From assembly GCA_043779285.1 (NCBI GenBank), contig JAYWEL010000227.1:1-7648 (forward strand): 7,648 nt of DNA, written 5' to 3'. Source of the stretch: MGR-bin208 sp043779285. Lineage in GTDB: Bacteria > Bacteroidota > Bacteroidia > Chitinophagales > Chitinophagaceae. The notes below the pieces were generated by a model. That model saw only the letters and a program-made list of their open reading frames with translations. It searched no databases and had not been told where the DNA came from. A program made the position numbers and the translations under genes. Of the stretch, positions 1-6,490 are shown in pieces. Position 1 is the stretch's first letter. Each line of letters opens with the position of its first letter.

Positions 1-1205
1 TCGTCCTTCACATTCATCCGGTGTGGTTCCGATCTTGATTTTAGATAAACTAAACGAACGCCTTTTTTACCTTTTTCATCTGTGAACTCATTTGGTTGAG
101 AGAATTCGCCGATTTTTAATTTATTTAAAACCGGAATGATGTCTTTATCCAGTTCATCAATGGTTACGTAGGTAGAACCATCACGCCCGGTGATATACGC
201 ACCGGCAAATTTTATGTTCTCATCTTCCGAGTATTTGGCAGCTGCTTCAGCAAACTCTTTTGTACCTGCAATTAACATGGCCCGTACACTATCTATTTTT
301 GAAATGGCCAGAGAAGTTTCTTCTGCAGTTACTGGAGGAATGCGAAGAATATGTCGAACAATTGCATCATCGCCTTTTCGCTCAACCATCTGAATTAGAT
401 GGTAGCCAAATTTTGATTTGATTGGAGAAGAAATTTCTCCATCTTTTAAACGGAATGCACCGGTAAGAAATGCGGGATCCCATGTTTTTTCGTTTCGGTT
501 TACCTGGTACTGACCACCCCGATCCTTACTTCCCGGATCTTCGGAATAACGTTTTGCCAAAATTTCAAAAGTGGTGACTTTCGATTCAAGCTGACGTTTG
601 TAATTATTCATTTCATCCATGATGTATTTTTCAAAATCGCGGGATGCTTTTGGATAAACGATAATCTGACCAATTTCAAGCTGTGATTCAAAAAAGGGAA
701 GACTGTCCTTAGGAATTGATTCGTAAAAAGCCTTTACTTCGTTTGGAGTAACTTTTACGTTTTCTACAATTTTGCGTTGCATGGCATCGGCATACTTACG
801 TTCTTTTACCGACTCACGGGCTTCATCCTTGATCTTGTAGATTGTTTTGCCTGCCACTTCTTCCAATACATCCTGAGAACCATATTGATTAATGAAATAA
901 CGGATACGCTGATCCAGTTCTGCTTCAATTTCATCTTCCCCAACAACCAAGGAATCTTTTTCTGCTTGCAGCATCAGTACTTTTGAAACAATAGCCTGCT
1001 CCAATATTCCACATTCTGCATTGGGTGGTACAGTACCGCCCTGACGGATAATATCGCTGATGGAATTTTTAAGATCGGACTGTAAAATGATACGATCACC
1101 TACAACGGCAATAATTTTATCGGCTACTATTTTTTTTGCCTGTGCCTGGGTATTACTTAAAAAAACGACCAACAGACAAAATAAAAAGGAATATATTTTT
1201 TTCAT
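1..1205 (-). CDS. surA: SurA-like periplasmic peptidyl-prolyl cis-trans isomerase (3' end outside window)
   Basis: Reading leftward from the ATG at 1205-1203 gives 401 codons with no stop before the window edge, so the C-terminus is missing. The N-terminus (MKKIYSFLFCLLVVFLSNTQAQA) is a signal peptide: Lys-rich start, hydrophobic core, likely cleavage near Ala21-Ala23. Residues about 26-165 match the SurA N-terminal chaperone domain, beginning with ADKIIAVVGDRIILQSDL, the hallmark of this family. A parvulin domain follows at about 175-277 (EIGQIIVYP, RYSEDPGSKDRGGQY, FGYHLIQMVERKGD) and a second at about 281-391 (VRHILRIPP, AAKYSEDE). SurA proteins chaperone unfolded outer-membrane proteins in the periplasm; that role is inferred from the family. 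Bacteroidota often carry several paralogues, so the symbol is a family label. The gene follows infB in the same direction after 167 bp. No Shine-Dalgarno sequence is evident, as is usual for the phylum. Confidence 0.93.
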   Translation of the reverse strand, partial: MKKIYSFLFCLLVVFLSNTQAQAKKIVADKIIAVVGDRIILQSDLKNSISDIIRQGGTVPPNAECGILEQAIVSKVLMLQAEKDSLVVGEDEIEAELDQRIRYFINQYGSQDVLEEVAGKTIYKIKDEARESVKERKYADAMQRKIVENVKVTPNEVKAFYESIPKDSLPFFESQLEIGQIIVYPKASRDFEKYIMDEMNNYKRQLESKVTTFEILAKRYSEDPGSKDRGGQYQVNRNEKTWDPAFLTGAFRLKDGEISSPIKSKFGYHLIQMVERKGDDAIVRHILRIPPVTAEETSLAISKIDSVRAMLIAGTKEFAEAAAKYSEDENIKFAGAYITGRDGSTYVTIDELDKDIIPVLNKLKIGEFSQPNEFTDEKGKKGVRLVYLKSRSEPHRMNVKD

Positions 1206-1221
1206 TCGGTTATGATGTGTT

Positions 1222-1229
1222 CAAAAATA
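1222..1229 (-). promoter_or_regulatory. candidate -7 promoter element for the surA-like gene
   Basis: On the minus strand the octamer is TATTTTTG, a perfect match to the Bacteroidota primary-sigma -7 consensus TAnnTTTG. It ends 16 bp before the surA-like ATG, so a transcript starting about 5-7 nt downstream would have a leader of only about 10 nt. No TTTG-type -33 element is found at the usual spacing of about 19-21 bp (only a weak TTAG is near), so this could be a chance match in AT-rich DNA. If real, it would let the periplasmic isomerase be transcribed independently of rimP-nusA-infB. Confidence 0.35.
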
Positions 1230-1304
1230 CTTGCTTGAAAAGTATCTTATACTAATCTGATTACTATTTAACAAAAAATTCAATGGACAGGTAAAAGCAA
1301 GTAT
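1227..1304 (-). repeat. 10-bp perfect inverted repeat with competing shorter hairpin
   Basis: ATACTTGCTT at 1227-1236 is the exact reverse complement of AAGCAAGTAT at 1295-1304, with a 58-nt loop. The segment 1227-1232 can instead pair with 1240-1245 (AAGTAT), giving a 6-bp hairpin with a 7-nt loop. In a minus-strand transcript the shared arm is followed at once by UUUUG and overlaps the candidate -7 element. Mutually exclusive pairing of this kind occurs in attenuators, but the stems are AT-rich and chance is a serious alternative. Confidence 0.35.
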
Positions 1305-1372
1305 GTACTAAGCCGATATATTATTTATTCAAATAATTATTGATCTGAGCGTTTCAGTATAACTCCTTAACC

Positions 1373-4231
1373 TTATAATGTTCTTTTAACTTCTTCTACT
1401 TCGTATGCTTCGATGATGTCACCAGCTTTGATGTCGTTGTAGTTCTTGATGGTCAAACCACATTCCATACCCGACAATACTTCTTTTACATCATCTTTAT
1501 AACGTTTCAATGAAGCCAGTTCGGCGGTTACTCCTTCAGCTGTTGGGTAAACCACAATACCATCACGAATGATACGGATTTTTGCATCCCGCTTCAATCG
1601 ACCATCTAACACCTGGCAACCGGCAACGACTGCTTTATCAAATTTGAATACATCTTTAATCTCCACATTCGACATCACTTTTTCCTGAATCTTCGGTTCA
1701 AGCATTCCTTCCATCGCACTCTTAATTTCTTCGATGGCATTATAGATAATCGAGTAGGTTTTGATTTCAATTCCTGCCTGATCTGCCAAACGCGAAGACT
1801 GCATTGATGGACGAACGTTAAATCCGATAATGATCGCATCGGATGCTTCGGCTAATACCACATCGCTTTCATTGATACCACCAACCCCTTTATGAATAAC
1901 ACTTACCAGTATTTCTTCGGTAGAAAGTTTCTGAATCGAATCGCTCAATGCTTCAACCGATCCGTCCACGTCACCTTTGATAATAATCTTCAGTTCTTTA
2001 AATGATCCCAGGGCAAGACGGCGTCCAATTTCATCCAGCGTAATATGTTTCTTGGTACGGATACCCTGCTCACGTAAAATTTGTGCACGGCGTGTGGCAA
2101 TATCTTTCGCATCACTTTCCTCGGTATAAACCTTGAATTTTTCACCGGCCTGCGGTGCACCATTCAACCCTAATATTAATACGGGCGTTGATGGAGGTGC
2201 TTCGGTAATTTTTTTGGTTCTTTCATTAAACATGGCTTTCACCCGTCCGAAATATTGGCCGCTTACTACCACATCTCCGGATTTTAACGTACCGTTTTGT
2301 ACTAAGATAGTAGCCACATATCCACGACCTTTATCTAATGATGCTTCAATAACAGTACCTGCTGCGACTCTTTTAGGATTCGCTTTCAGTTCCAGTAATT
2401 CGGCTTCCAATAATATTTTTTCCAACAGCTTATCGATATTCAATCCCTGCTTTGCAGAAATTTCCTGACTCTGGAATTTACCACCCCACTCTTCCACCAG
2501 AATATTCATTTGTGAAAGCTGTTCGTATATTTTTTTCGGATTCGCTCCGTCCTTATCAATTTTGTTGATGGCAAAAATCATTTGCACACCTGCCGCCTGT
2601 GCGTGACTGATTGCTTCACGGGTTTGCGGCATGATGGCATCATCTGCTGCAATTACAATAACGGCAATATCGGTCACTTTTGCTCCTCTGGCTCGCATGG
2701 CCGTAAAGGCTTCGTGACCCGGTGTATCTAAAAAGGTGATCACCTTATCTTCAGTAACCTGTACCCGGTATGCACCTATATGCTGCGTAATTCCTCCCGC
2801 CTCATCAGCTACTACATTGGCTTTCCGGATATAATCCAGTAAGGATGTTTTACCGTGATCGACGTGACCCATGATGGTAACTATCGGATGACGGGCAATC
2901 AATGCATCTGCATCATCATCTTCTTCAACATCTTCCATTTCCATTTGTTTCTCCATGTCAATGAATTCCACATCGAAATTAAATTCGCTGGCTACCAATT
3001 CTATAACCTCTGCATCCAATCGCTGGTTGATAGATACCATAATACCTAATCCCATACACTTACCGATCACTTCTGCAAAGCTTACATCCATCAGGTTAGC
3101 TAATTCACTAACGCTGATAAATTCGGTAACACTTAATTTGTTGTCTGTAATCTCACTATCCTGCGAATCTGAAAATTCGCCTCTTTTCGCTTTTCTGTAT
3201 TTTGCTTTCAGGCTTTTTCCTTTACCAGATGAACCAGCCAATTTGGCTTGTGTCTGTCGGATTTTTTCCTGAATTTCTTTTTCGTCAATTATTTTATCTT
3301 CCTTGGGTTTATTGTCTCTGCGGGTTGGAGTAAACTTAGCATCCCGACGTGGCCCTGGGGTGAAACGGTTTCCACCTTCTCCGGGTTTATTAAATACAGG
3401 TGGTTTATTTTCTCCAACATTCTTTTTTTCAATAGGTATACGTTTCCGCTTGCGTGTACTTTCTTTTTTTGGCCGGGTATCGTTATCCACCGGAAGATTA
3501 ATTTTACCTAAAATTTTAGGGGCTTCCAGTTTTCTTGTTCTGATATTTTCTATAACAGGTGCCTGGTCTTCCGGAGCTGTTTTAACCAATCCAACTTCTT
3601 CTGTTTGGGTTTCTTTTATTTCTTCTGGTTCTGCAGTTATTTCAACTGCTTTAATTTCTGCTGGCTGTACTTTTTTAACCGCTTTAATGGGTGCTTTTTT
3701 AGGACGGGTAGAAGAATCAATTGCGGATAAATCAATAGTAGTAATAACTCTTGGTCCTTTTAATTCAGCTGCTTCAATATTTATTATCTCCGGAACTTCT
3801 TTTTCTACAGGAACTTCTTCAACTTTTATTTCTGGTTCTGCTATTGTTTCTACTACTACTTCCACTTCGGGTTCAACAATCGGAAGTTCTTTTACTAATT
3901 CTACAACCACCTGTTCTACAATTGCCGGCTCTATTTCAATTTTTTTCTTGCTATCTTTTTCTTTTTTGAAAACAATTTCTTCTTCGTCTCTTTTCTTTTT
4001 ATCGACTGTAGCAGCTTTAGGCAGATCAATCTGGTCGCTTTTAAGTTTTGCAACCTTATCGCCTTGAAACTCCAATTGCAAAGCACGGTACATATCTTCC
4101 GTTAGCTTGGAAGTGGGTTTCAAGTCATCGGATTCAAATCCTTTACCAAGCAGGAAATCGACAAGGGTATCCTGACCAATATTGAATTCTTTGGCCGCTC
4201 CTAAAAGTCGTGGAAGTTTAATGTCTGCCAT
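1373..4231 (-). CDS. infB: translation initiation factor IF2
   Basis: The protein has 952 residues. IF2 is the GTPase that places initiator fMet-tRNA on the 30S subunit and promotes 50S joining. Residues 1-55 are a small helical N-terminal domain. About 60-365 is a charged linker, acidic and Val/Pro/Glu-rich first, then basic, with two copies of a TRPKK motif. About 367-425 is the IF2N domain (SVTEFISVSELANLMDVSF). The G domain has every GTP-binding motif: G1 GHVDHGKT 455-462, Thr482 in GGITQHIG, DTPGHEAF 502-509, NKID 556-559 and SAK 592-594. The His of the DTPGH motif, implicated in catalysis, is present. Beta-barrel domain II begins near 620, followed by the IF2-specific domain III and the fMet-tRNA-binding C-terminal domain (about 850-952). 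The ATG is the natural start because MADIKLPRLLGAAKEFNI is the usual opening in this group. It lies 91 bp after nusA. Confidence 0.98.
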   Translation of the reverse strand: MADIKLPRLLGAAKEFNIGQDTLVDFLLGKGFESDDLKPTSKLTEDMYRALQLEFQGDKVAKLKSDQIDLPKAATVDKKKRDEEEIVFKKEKDSKKKIEIEPAIVEQVVVELVKELPIVEPEVEVVVETIAEPEIKVEEVPVEKEVPEIINIEAAELKGPRVITTIDLSAIDSSTRPKKAPIKAVKKVQPAEIKAVEITAEPEEIKETQTEEVGLVKTAPEDQAPVIENIRTRKLEAPKILGKINLPVDNDTRPKKESTRKRKRIPIEKKNVGENKPPVFNKPGEGGNRFTPGPRRDAKFTPTRRDNKPKEDKIIDEKEIQEKIRQTQAKLAGSSGKGKSLKAKYRKAKRGEFSDSQDSEITDNKLSVTEFISVSELANLMDVSFAEVIGKCMGLGIMVSINQRLDAEVIELVASEFNFDVEFIDMEKQMEMEDVEEDDDADALIARHPIVTIMGHVDHGKTSLLDYIRKANVVADEAGGITQHIGAYRVQVTEDKVITFLDTPGHEAFTAMRARGAKVTDIAVIVIAADDAIMPQTREAISHAQAAGVQMIFAINKIDKDGANPKKIYEQLSQMNILVEEWGGKFQSQEISAKQGLNIDKLLEKILLEAELLELKANPKRVAAGTVIEASLDKGRGYVATILVQNGTLKSGDVVVSGQYFGRVKAMFNERTKKITEAPPSTPVLILGLNGAPQAGEKFKVYTEESDAKDIATRRAQILREQGIRTKKHITLDEIGRRLALGSFKELKIIIKGDVDGSVEALSDSIQKLSTEEILVSVIHKGVGGINESDVVLAEASDAIIIGFNVRPSMQSSRLADQAGIEIKTYSIIYNAIEEIKSAMEGMLEPKIQEKVMSNVEIKDVFKFDKAVVAGCQVLDGRLKRDAKIRIIRDGIVVYPTAEGVTAELASLKRYKDDVKEVLSGMECGLTIKNYNDIKAGDIIEAYEVEEVKRTL
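3464..3763 (-). repeat. two-copy TRPKK repeat in the IF2 linker
   Basis: Within infB, residues 157-179 (LKGPRVITTIDLSAIDSST then RPKK; nt 3695-3763) and 235-256 (LEAPKILGKINLPVDNDT then RPKK; nt 3464-3529) align with one gap. The shared pattern is L-x-x-P-[RK]-[VI]-x-x-x-I-[DN]-L-x-x-[IV]-D-x-x-T-R-P-K-K. The copies are 78 residues apart, separated by a Glu/Val/Pro-rich stretch. I recall similar motifs in other Bacteroidota IF2 proteins; their function is unknown to me. Confidence 0.75.
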
Positions 4232-4246
4232 TCGTTTGTTTTAGTC

Positions 4247-4262
4247 AATAGTCTGAACTATT
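4247..4262 (-). repeat. small hairpin upstream of infB
   Basis: AATAGT (4247-4252) and ACTATT (4257-4262) form a perfect 6-bp stem with a 4-nt loop, in the 91-bp nusA-infB gap and 15 nt before the infB ATG. The stem is AT-rich and lacks a U-tract, so it is not a terminator. It could modestly affect ribosome access to infB or be chance. No TAnnTTTG motif was seen in this gap, so infB probably depends on upstream transcription. Confidence 0.3.
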
Positions 4263-4322
4263 CGTATTATATATTGACGTTTAAAAAATCGTTCTAATTA
4301 AATCTTATCGTAAAAAAAATTA

Positions 4323-5570
4323 TTATTCTGCTTCAAATTCTTCTTTCAAAATTCGCCACACTTCATCTATTGTTTCTTTTTCAAGATCTGTTCTGCGTTC
4401 CAATTCTTCGGGTGTAAGGTTTAATACACTGCGTGCTGTATCACAACCAATTCGCTTCAATTCATCTATAATCCATGTTTCAATTTCATCGCTGAATTCT
4501 TCCAGATCGATATCGAACTCTTCTACTTCACCTTCATTATCCCGATACACATCCAGTTCATACCCGGTTAATTCACAGGCAAGTTTAATGTTTACACCCT
4601 TACGTCCGATGGCTAGTGAAACCTGGTCTGGTTTAAGGTAAACATTTGCATGCATTTTTTCGTTATCCAATTCCATAGAAGTAATCTTGGCAGGAGTAAG
4701 CGAACGTTGAATTAATAATTGCGTATTCGTAGTCCAGTTGATAATATCTATGTTCTCGTTTTTAAGTTCACGAACAATTCCGTGTATACGGCTTCCTTTC
4801 ATACCTACACAGGCACCAACCGGGTCGATACGATCGTCGTATGATTCTACGGCCACTTTTGCTCTTTCACCCGGATCCCGTACAATTTTTTTAATAGCAA
4901 TTAAGCCGTCGAAAATTTCCGGAACTTCTATCTCCAATAATTTAGCCAAAAACTCTGTTGATGTACGAGATAAGATAATAACCGGTGTATTATTTTTCAT
5001 ATCCACCTTGCTTACTACAGCACGGATGGTTTCTCCTTTTTTAAAATAATCCTGCGGAATCTGTTCGCTTTTAGGTAAAATCAGTTCATTTCCTTCATCA
5101 TCCAATAATAGGATCTCTTTTTTCCATACCTGATAAACCTCGCCACTGATAATAGTTCCAACCCGTTCGGCGTATTTCAGCGCTAAAACATTTTTCTTTA
5201 AATCACTGATTCGGCTTGTCAATGTTTGCCGTGCAGCCAAAATAGCCCGACGTCCGAAATCCAGCAAATCAATTTCTTCATATAATTCTTCATCCACTTC
5301 AAAATCGGGTTCAATTTTAATAGCATCACTGTAAGCAACCTGTGCTAAAGGATCTTCAACCGCTCCATCTTCTACAATCATTCTGCGTCGGATGATTTCC
5401 AGATCCCCTTTTTCGGCATTTACGATAACGTCGAAATTTTCGTCGCTGCCATATTTTTTGCGCAATAATGTTTTAAAAACATCTTCTACCACTTTCATCA
5501 TAGTAGGACGATCAATATTTTCAGCGTCTTTAAAATCCTGAAATGCTTCGATCAAATTAATACTTGCCAT
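4323..5570 (-). CDS. nusA: transcription termination/antitermination factor NusA
   Basis: The protein has 415 residues. NusA binds RNA polymerase near the RNA exit channel, where it modulates pausing, intrinsic termination and antitermination. Residues 1-135 are the polymerase-binding N-terminal domain. About 136-202 is the S1 RNA-binding domain (RVGTIISGEVYQV to VIILSRTS). KH1 lies at about 235-300 with DPVGACVGMKGSRI (GxxG loop GMKG 256-259), and KH2 at about 305-345 with AIGRKGVNIKLA (GRKG 322-325). The C-terminus, about 360-415, is a single acidic helix-hairpin-helix-like segment (DELKRIGCDTARSVLNLTPEEL). At 415 residues it is shorter than E. coli NusA (495), consistent with the absence of a second acidic repeat. 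It lies 36 bp after rimP and 91 bp before infB, the classic gene order. The ATG at 5570 gives a standard N-terminus. Confidence 0.98.
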   Translation of the reverse strand: MASINLIEAFQDFKDAENIDRPTMMKVVEDVFKTLLRKKYGSDENFDVIVNAEKGDLEIIRRRMIVEDGAVEDPLAQVAYSDAIKIEPDFEVDEELYEEIDLLDFGRRAILAARQTLTSRISDLKKNVLALKYAERVGTIISGEVYQVWKKEILLLDDEGNELILPKSEQIPQDYFKKGETIRAVVSKVDMKNNTPVIILSRTSTEFLAKLLEIEVPEIFDGLIAIKKIVRDPGERAKVAVESYDDRIDPVGACVGMKGSRIHGIVRELKNENIDIINWTTNTQLLIQRSLTPAKITSMELDNEKMHANVYLKPDQVSLAIGRKGVNIKLACELTGYELDVYRDNEGEVEEFDIDLEEFSDEIETWIIDELKRIGCDTARSVLNLTPEELERRTDLEKETIDEVWRILKEEFEAE

Positions 5571-5606
5571 TTAATATGGTTTTTACTTGTTCGGTCAATT
5601 AAAAAA

Positions 5607-6071
5607 TTAAAACACTACCTGAATGGTGGTTGTTTTTATGTTTTCGAAAGAAATGTCGTGCTGGATCACTTCTTTCTTTTTGTTTTTACCTTTTGTTTCT
5701 TCTAAAACGATACCGGTTTCGTTAACACTTAAAAGACTGCCCGACAATTTCTCGCCATCTTTTTTCACTACTTCTACCTGTCTGCCAATATTCTTGATAT
5801 ACTGTCTTACCAGTTTGATGGGTTCATCCAAATCGGGAGATGAAACTTCCATAGAGAAATCACTCTCTTCAAATTTACCTTCTTCTTCCATTTTTCGGTA
5901 AAGCCTGCGATGAAAAGAAAGCAGGGTTCCTAAATTAGCACCCTGGTCCGCATCTATATAAATCTGAAAGTTATTTCCTTTCTGCTCTTTCACCTCAACC
6001 AGAAAATAACCCGGTTCTTCTGAAATCATTTCATTTATCTGCTGCGTTATGTAGTCTAAATGATTGCTCAT
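5607..6071 (-). CDS. rimP: ribosome maturation factor RimP
   Basis: From the ATG at 6071 the protein is 154 residues, the normal RimP size, starting MSNHLDYITQQINEMI. RimP assists late 30S subunit assembly. The N-terminal alpha/beta domain (about 1-80) includes FLVEVKEQKGNNFQIYIDAD and the family strand DFSMEVSSPDLDEPIK at 71-86. The C-terminal Sm-like beta-barrel (about 87-154) includes GEKLSGSLLSVNETGIVLEE. The usual SSPGLDxPL motif has Asp in place of Gly here. Start choice: an in-frame ATG at 6077 adds only Met-Asn. The frame stays open to a TTG at 6137, but that TTG lies inside the predicted -7 promoter element and the extra codons encode the leader hairpin, so the longer form is unlikely. 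It is the first gene of rimP-nusA-infB. Confidence 0.95.
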   Translation of the reverse strand: MSNHLDYITQQINEMISEEPGYFLVEVKEQKGNNFQIYIDADQGANLGTLLSFHRRLYRKMEEEGKFEESDFSMEVSSPDLDEPIKLVRQYIKNIGRQVEVVKKDGEKLSGSLLSVNETGIVLEETKGKNKKKEVIQHDISFENIKTTTIQVVF

Positions 6072-6089
6072 GTTCATGTCTGATAAAAG

Positions 6090-6118
6090 AAGAAGGGAAC
6101 GTTCATCGTTCCCTTCTT
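6090..6118 (-). terminator. terminator-like leader hairpin upstream of rimP (putative attenuator)
   Basis: In the minus-strand transcript, AAGAAGGGAACG, a 5-nt loop AUGAA, and CGUUCCCUUCUU form a perfect 12-bp stem with a G/C-rich core. The 3' side continues CUUUUAUC, so from the end of the GC core 9 of the next 13 bases are U. That is the layout of an intrinsic terminator. It starts about 16 nt past the -7 element and ends 18 nt before the rimP ATG, so it lies in the untranslated leader. It could abort part of rimP-nusA-infB transcription, stabilise the 5' end of the mRNA, or (as DNA) be a palindromic operator. The structure is visible; the function is inferred. Confidence 0.7.
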
Positions 6119-6134
6119 TCATTCTTTTCCATAG

Positions 6135-6167
6135 CAAAGGTAATAGAAAGAGGCATAATCATCCAAA
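6135..6167 (-). promoter_or_regulatory. rimP-nusA-infB operon promoter (-33/-7, Bacteroidota type)
   Basis: On the minus strand, TTTG at 6164-6167 is followed after exactly 21 bp by TACCTTTG at 6135-6142. This is a perfect TAnnTTTG -7 element with a -33 element at accepted spacing. A T-rich run, read as A-tracts on the plus strand at 6165-6178, overlaps and precedes the -33 and may act like an UP element. Transcription would start near 6128-6131, giving a rimP leader of about 57-60 nt that contains the hairpin. Confidence 0.75.
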
Positions 6168-6241
6168 AAATAAAAAAATACAGGTTTTGTTAATGATTGA
6201 TAAAACATTTTGAGTGGTGGATGAAAATTGGACAGTCTTTG

Positions 6242-6249
6242 TATTTTTG
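6242..6249 (+). promoter_or_regulatory. candidate -7 element for the small membrane protein gene
   Basis: TATTTTTG on the plus strand perfectly matches TAnnTTTG and ends 4 bp before the ATG at 6254. Transcription would start at or within a few bases of that ATG. The -33 is weak: only GTGG lies at 21-bp spacing (6217-6220), and a TTTG at 6209-6212 is too far (29 bp). It is divergent from the rimP promoter, about 75 bp away from its -33. Confidence 0.5.
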
Positions 6250-6253
6250 CCCA

Positions 6254-6484
6254 ATGGGACGGATCATATTATATAGTATTTTAATTTTAATTGCGTATAA
6301 CCTCATTTTTAAACTAATTATACCTATTTACAGAGCCACCAAACAGGTAAAAAAAGGATTTCGGGATATGCAGGACAAAATGAATGAGCAAATGAACCAA
6401 CAGGATGGGTTTCAAACTGCCACAAAGCCCGAAAAGAAAAAACCTGCTGCTGACTATATTGAATTTGAAGAGATCAAGGATTAG
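6254..6484 (+). CDS. small single-pass membrane protein, DUF4834-like
   Basis: From the ATG at 6254 the product is 76 residues. Residues about 4-25 (ILYSILILIAYNLIFKLIIP) are one hydrophobic helix. A basic stretch follows (RATKQVKKGFR), which by the positive-inside rule suggests a cytoplasmic C-terminal tail. The tail is Gln/Asn/Lys-rich and ends DYIEFEEIKD. This layout and the (D/E)Y-[IV]-[DE]-F-E-E ending resemble Bacteroidota DUF4834 proteins as I recall them; no function is known to me. In-frame earlier starts exist (ATG 6221, TTG 6197). They would place the candidate -7 element inside the gene and add a stretch with no recognisable features, so 6254 is preferred. It is divergent from rimP and convergent with the kinase, 6 bp between stops. 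Confidence 0.75.
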   Translation: MGRIILYSILILIAYNLIFKLIIPIYRATKQVKKGFRDMQDKMNEQMNQQDGFQTATKPEKKKPAADYIEFEEIKD

Positions 6485-6490
6485 TGTGTA

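Larger units (their letters stand above)
1206..1372. other. infB-surA intergenic region
   Basis: This is a 167-bp AT-rich gap between the infB TAA and the surA-like ATG, both genes on the minus strand. It contains no plausible gene and no GC-rich hairpin of the usual terminator kind. A pure-AT 7-bp stem (1320-1326 with 1331-1337, loop 4 nt) lies about 36 nt after the infB stop and is too weak to call a terminator. A candidate promoter and a long-range inverted repeat in this gap are listed separately. Confidence 0.7.

Noticed and set aside
777..986. Plus-strand open frame opposite the SurA-like gene
   Set aside because: It is fully antisense to a well-supported periplasmic isomerase frame with signal peptide and parvulin domains, and nothing independent supports it.
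1320..1337. 7-bp AT-only hairpin after infB as a terminator
   Set aside because: The stem has no G/C pairs and is followed by AUAUCGG rather than a U-tract on the minus strand.
3751..3969. Plus-strand leucine-rich frame resembling a membrane peptide
   Set aside because: This is another shadow of the same low-complexity linker; the Leu runs come from the complement of repetitive Glu/Val codons in infB.
3303..4067. Long plus-strand open frame (254 codons, Ser/Thr/Phe-rich) opposite infB
   Set aside because: It is the antisense shadow of the Glu/Lys/Val-rich IF2 linker. Composition follows from the complement of GAA/AAA/GTT-type codons, and it has no domain or promoter of its own.
6072..6137. 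N-terminal extension of RimP from a TTG at 6137
   Set aside because: The TTG lies inside the -7 promoter element and the extension encodes the leader hairpin. The 154-residue form matches normal RimP length.
6197..6253. Upstream TTG/ATG starts for the small membrane protein
   Set aside because: The added residues contain no family-like features and would put the candidate promoter inside the gene. The ATG at 6254 leads directly into the membrane helix.
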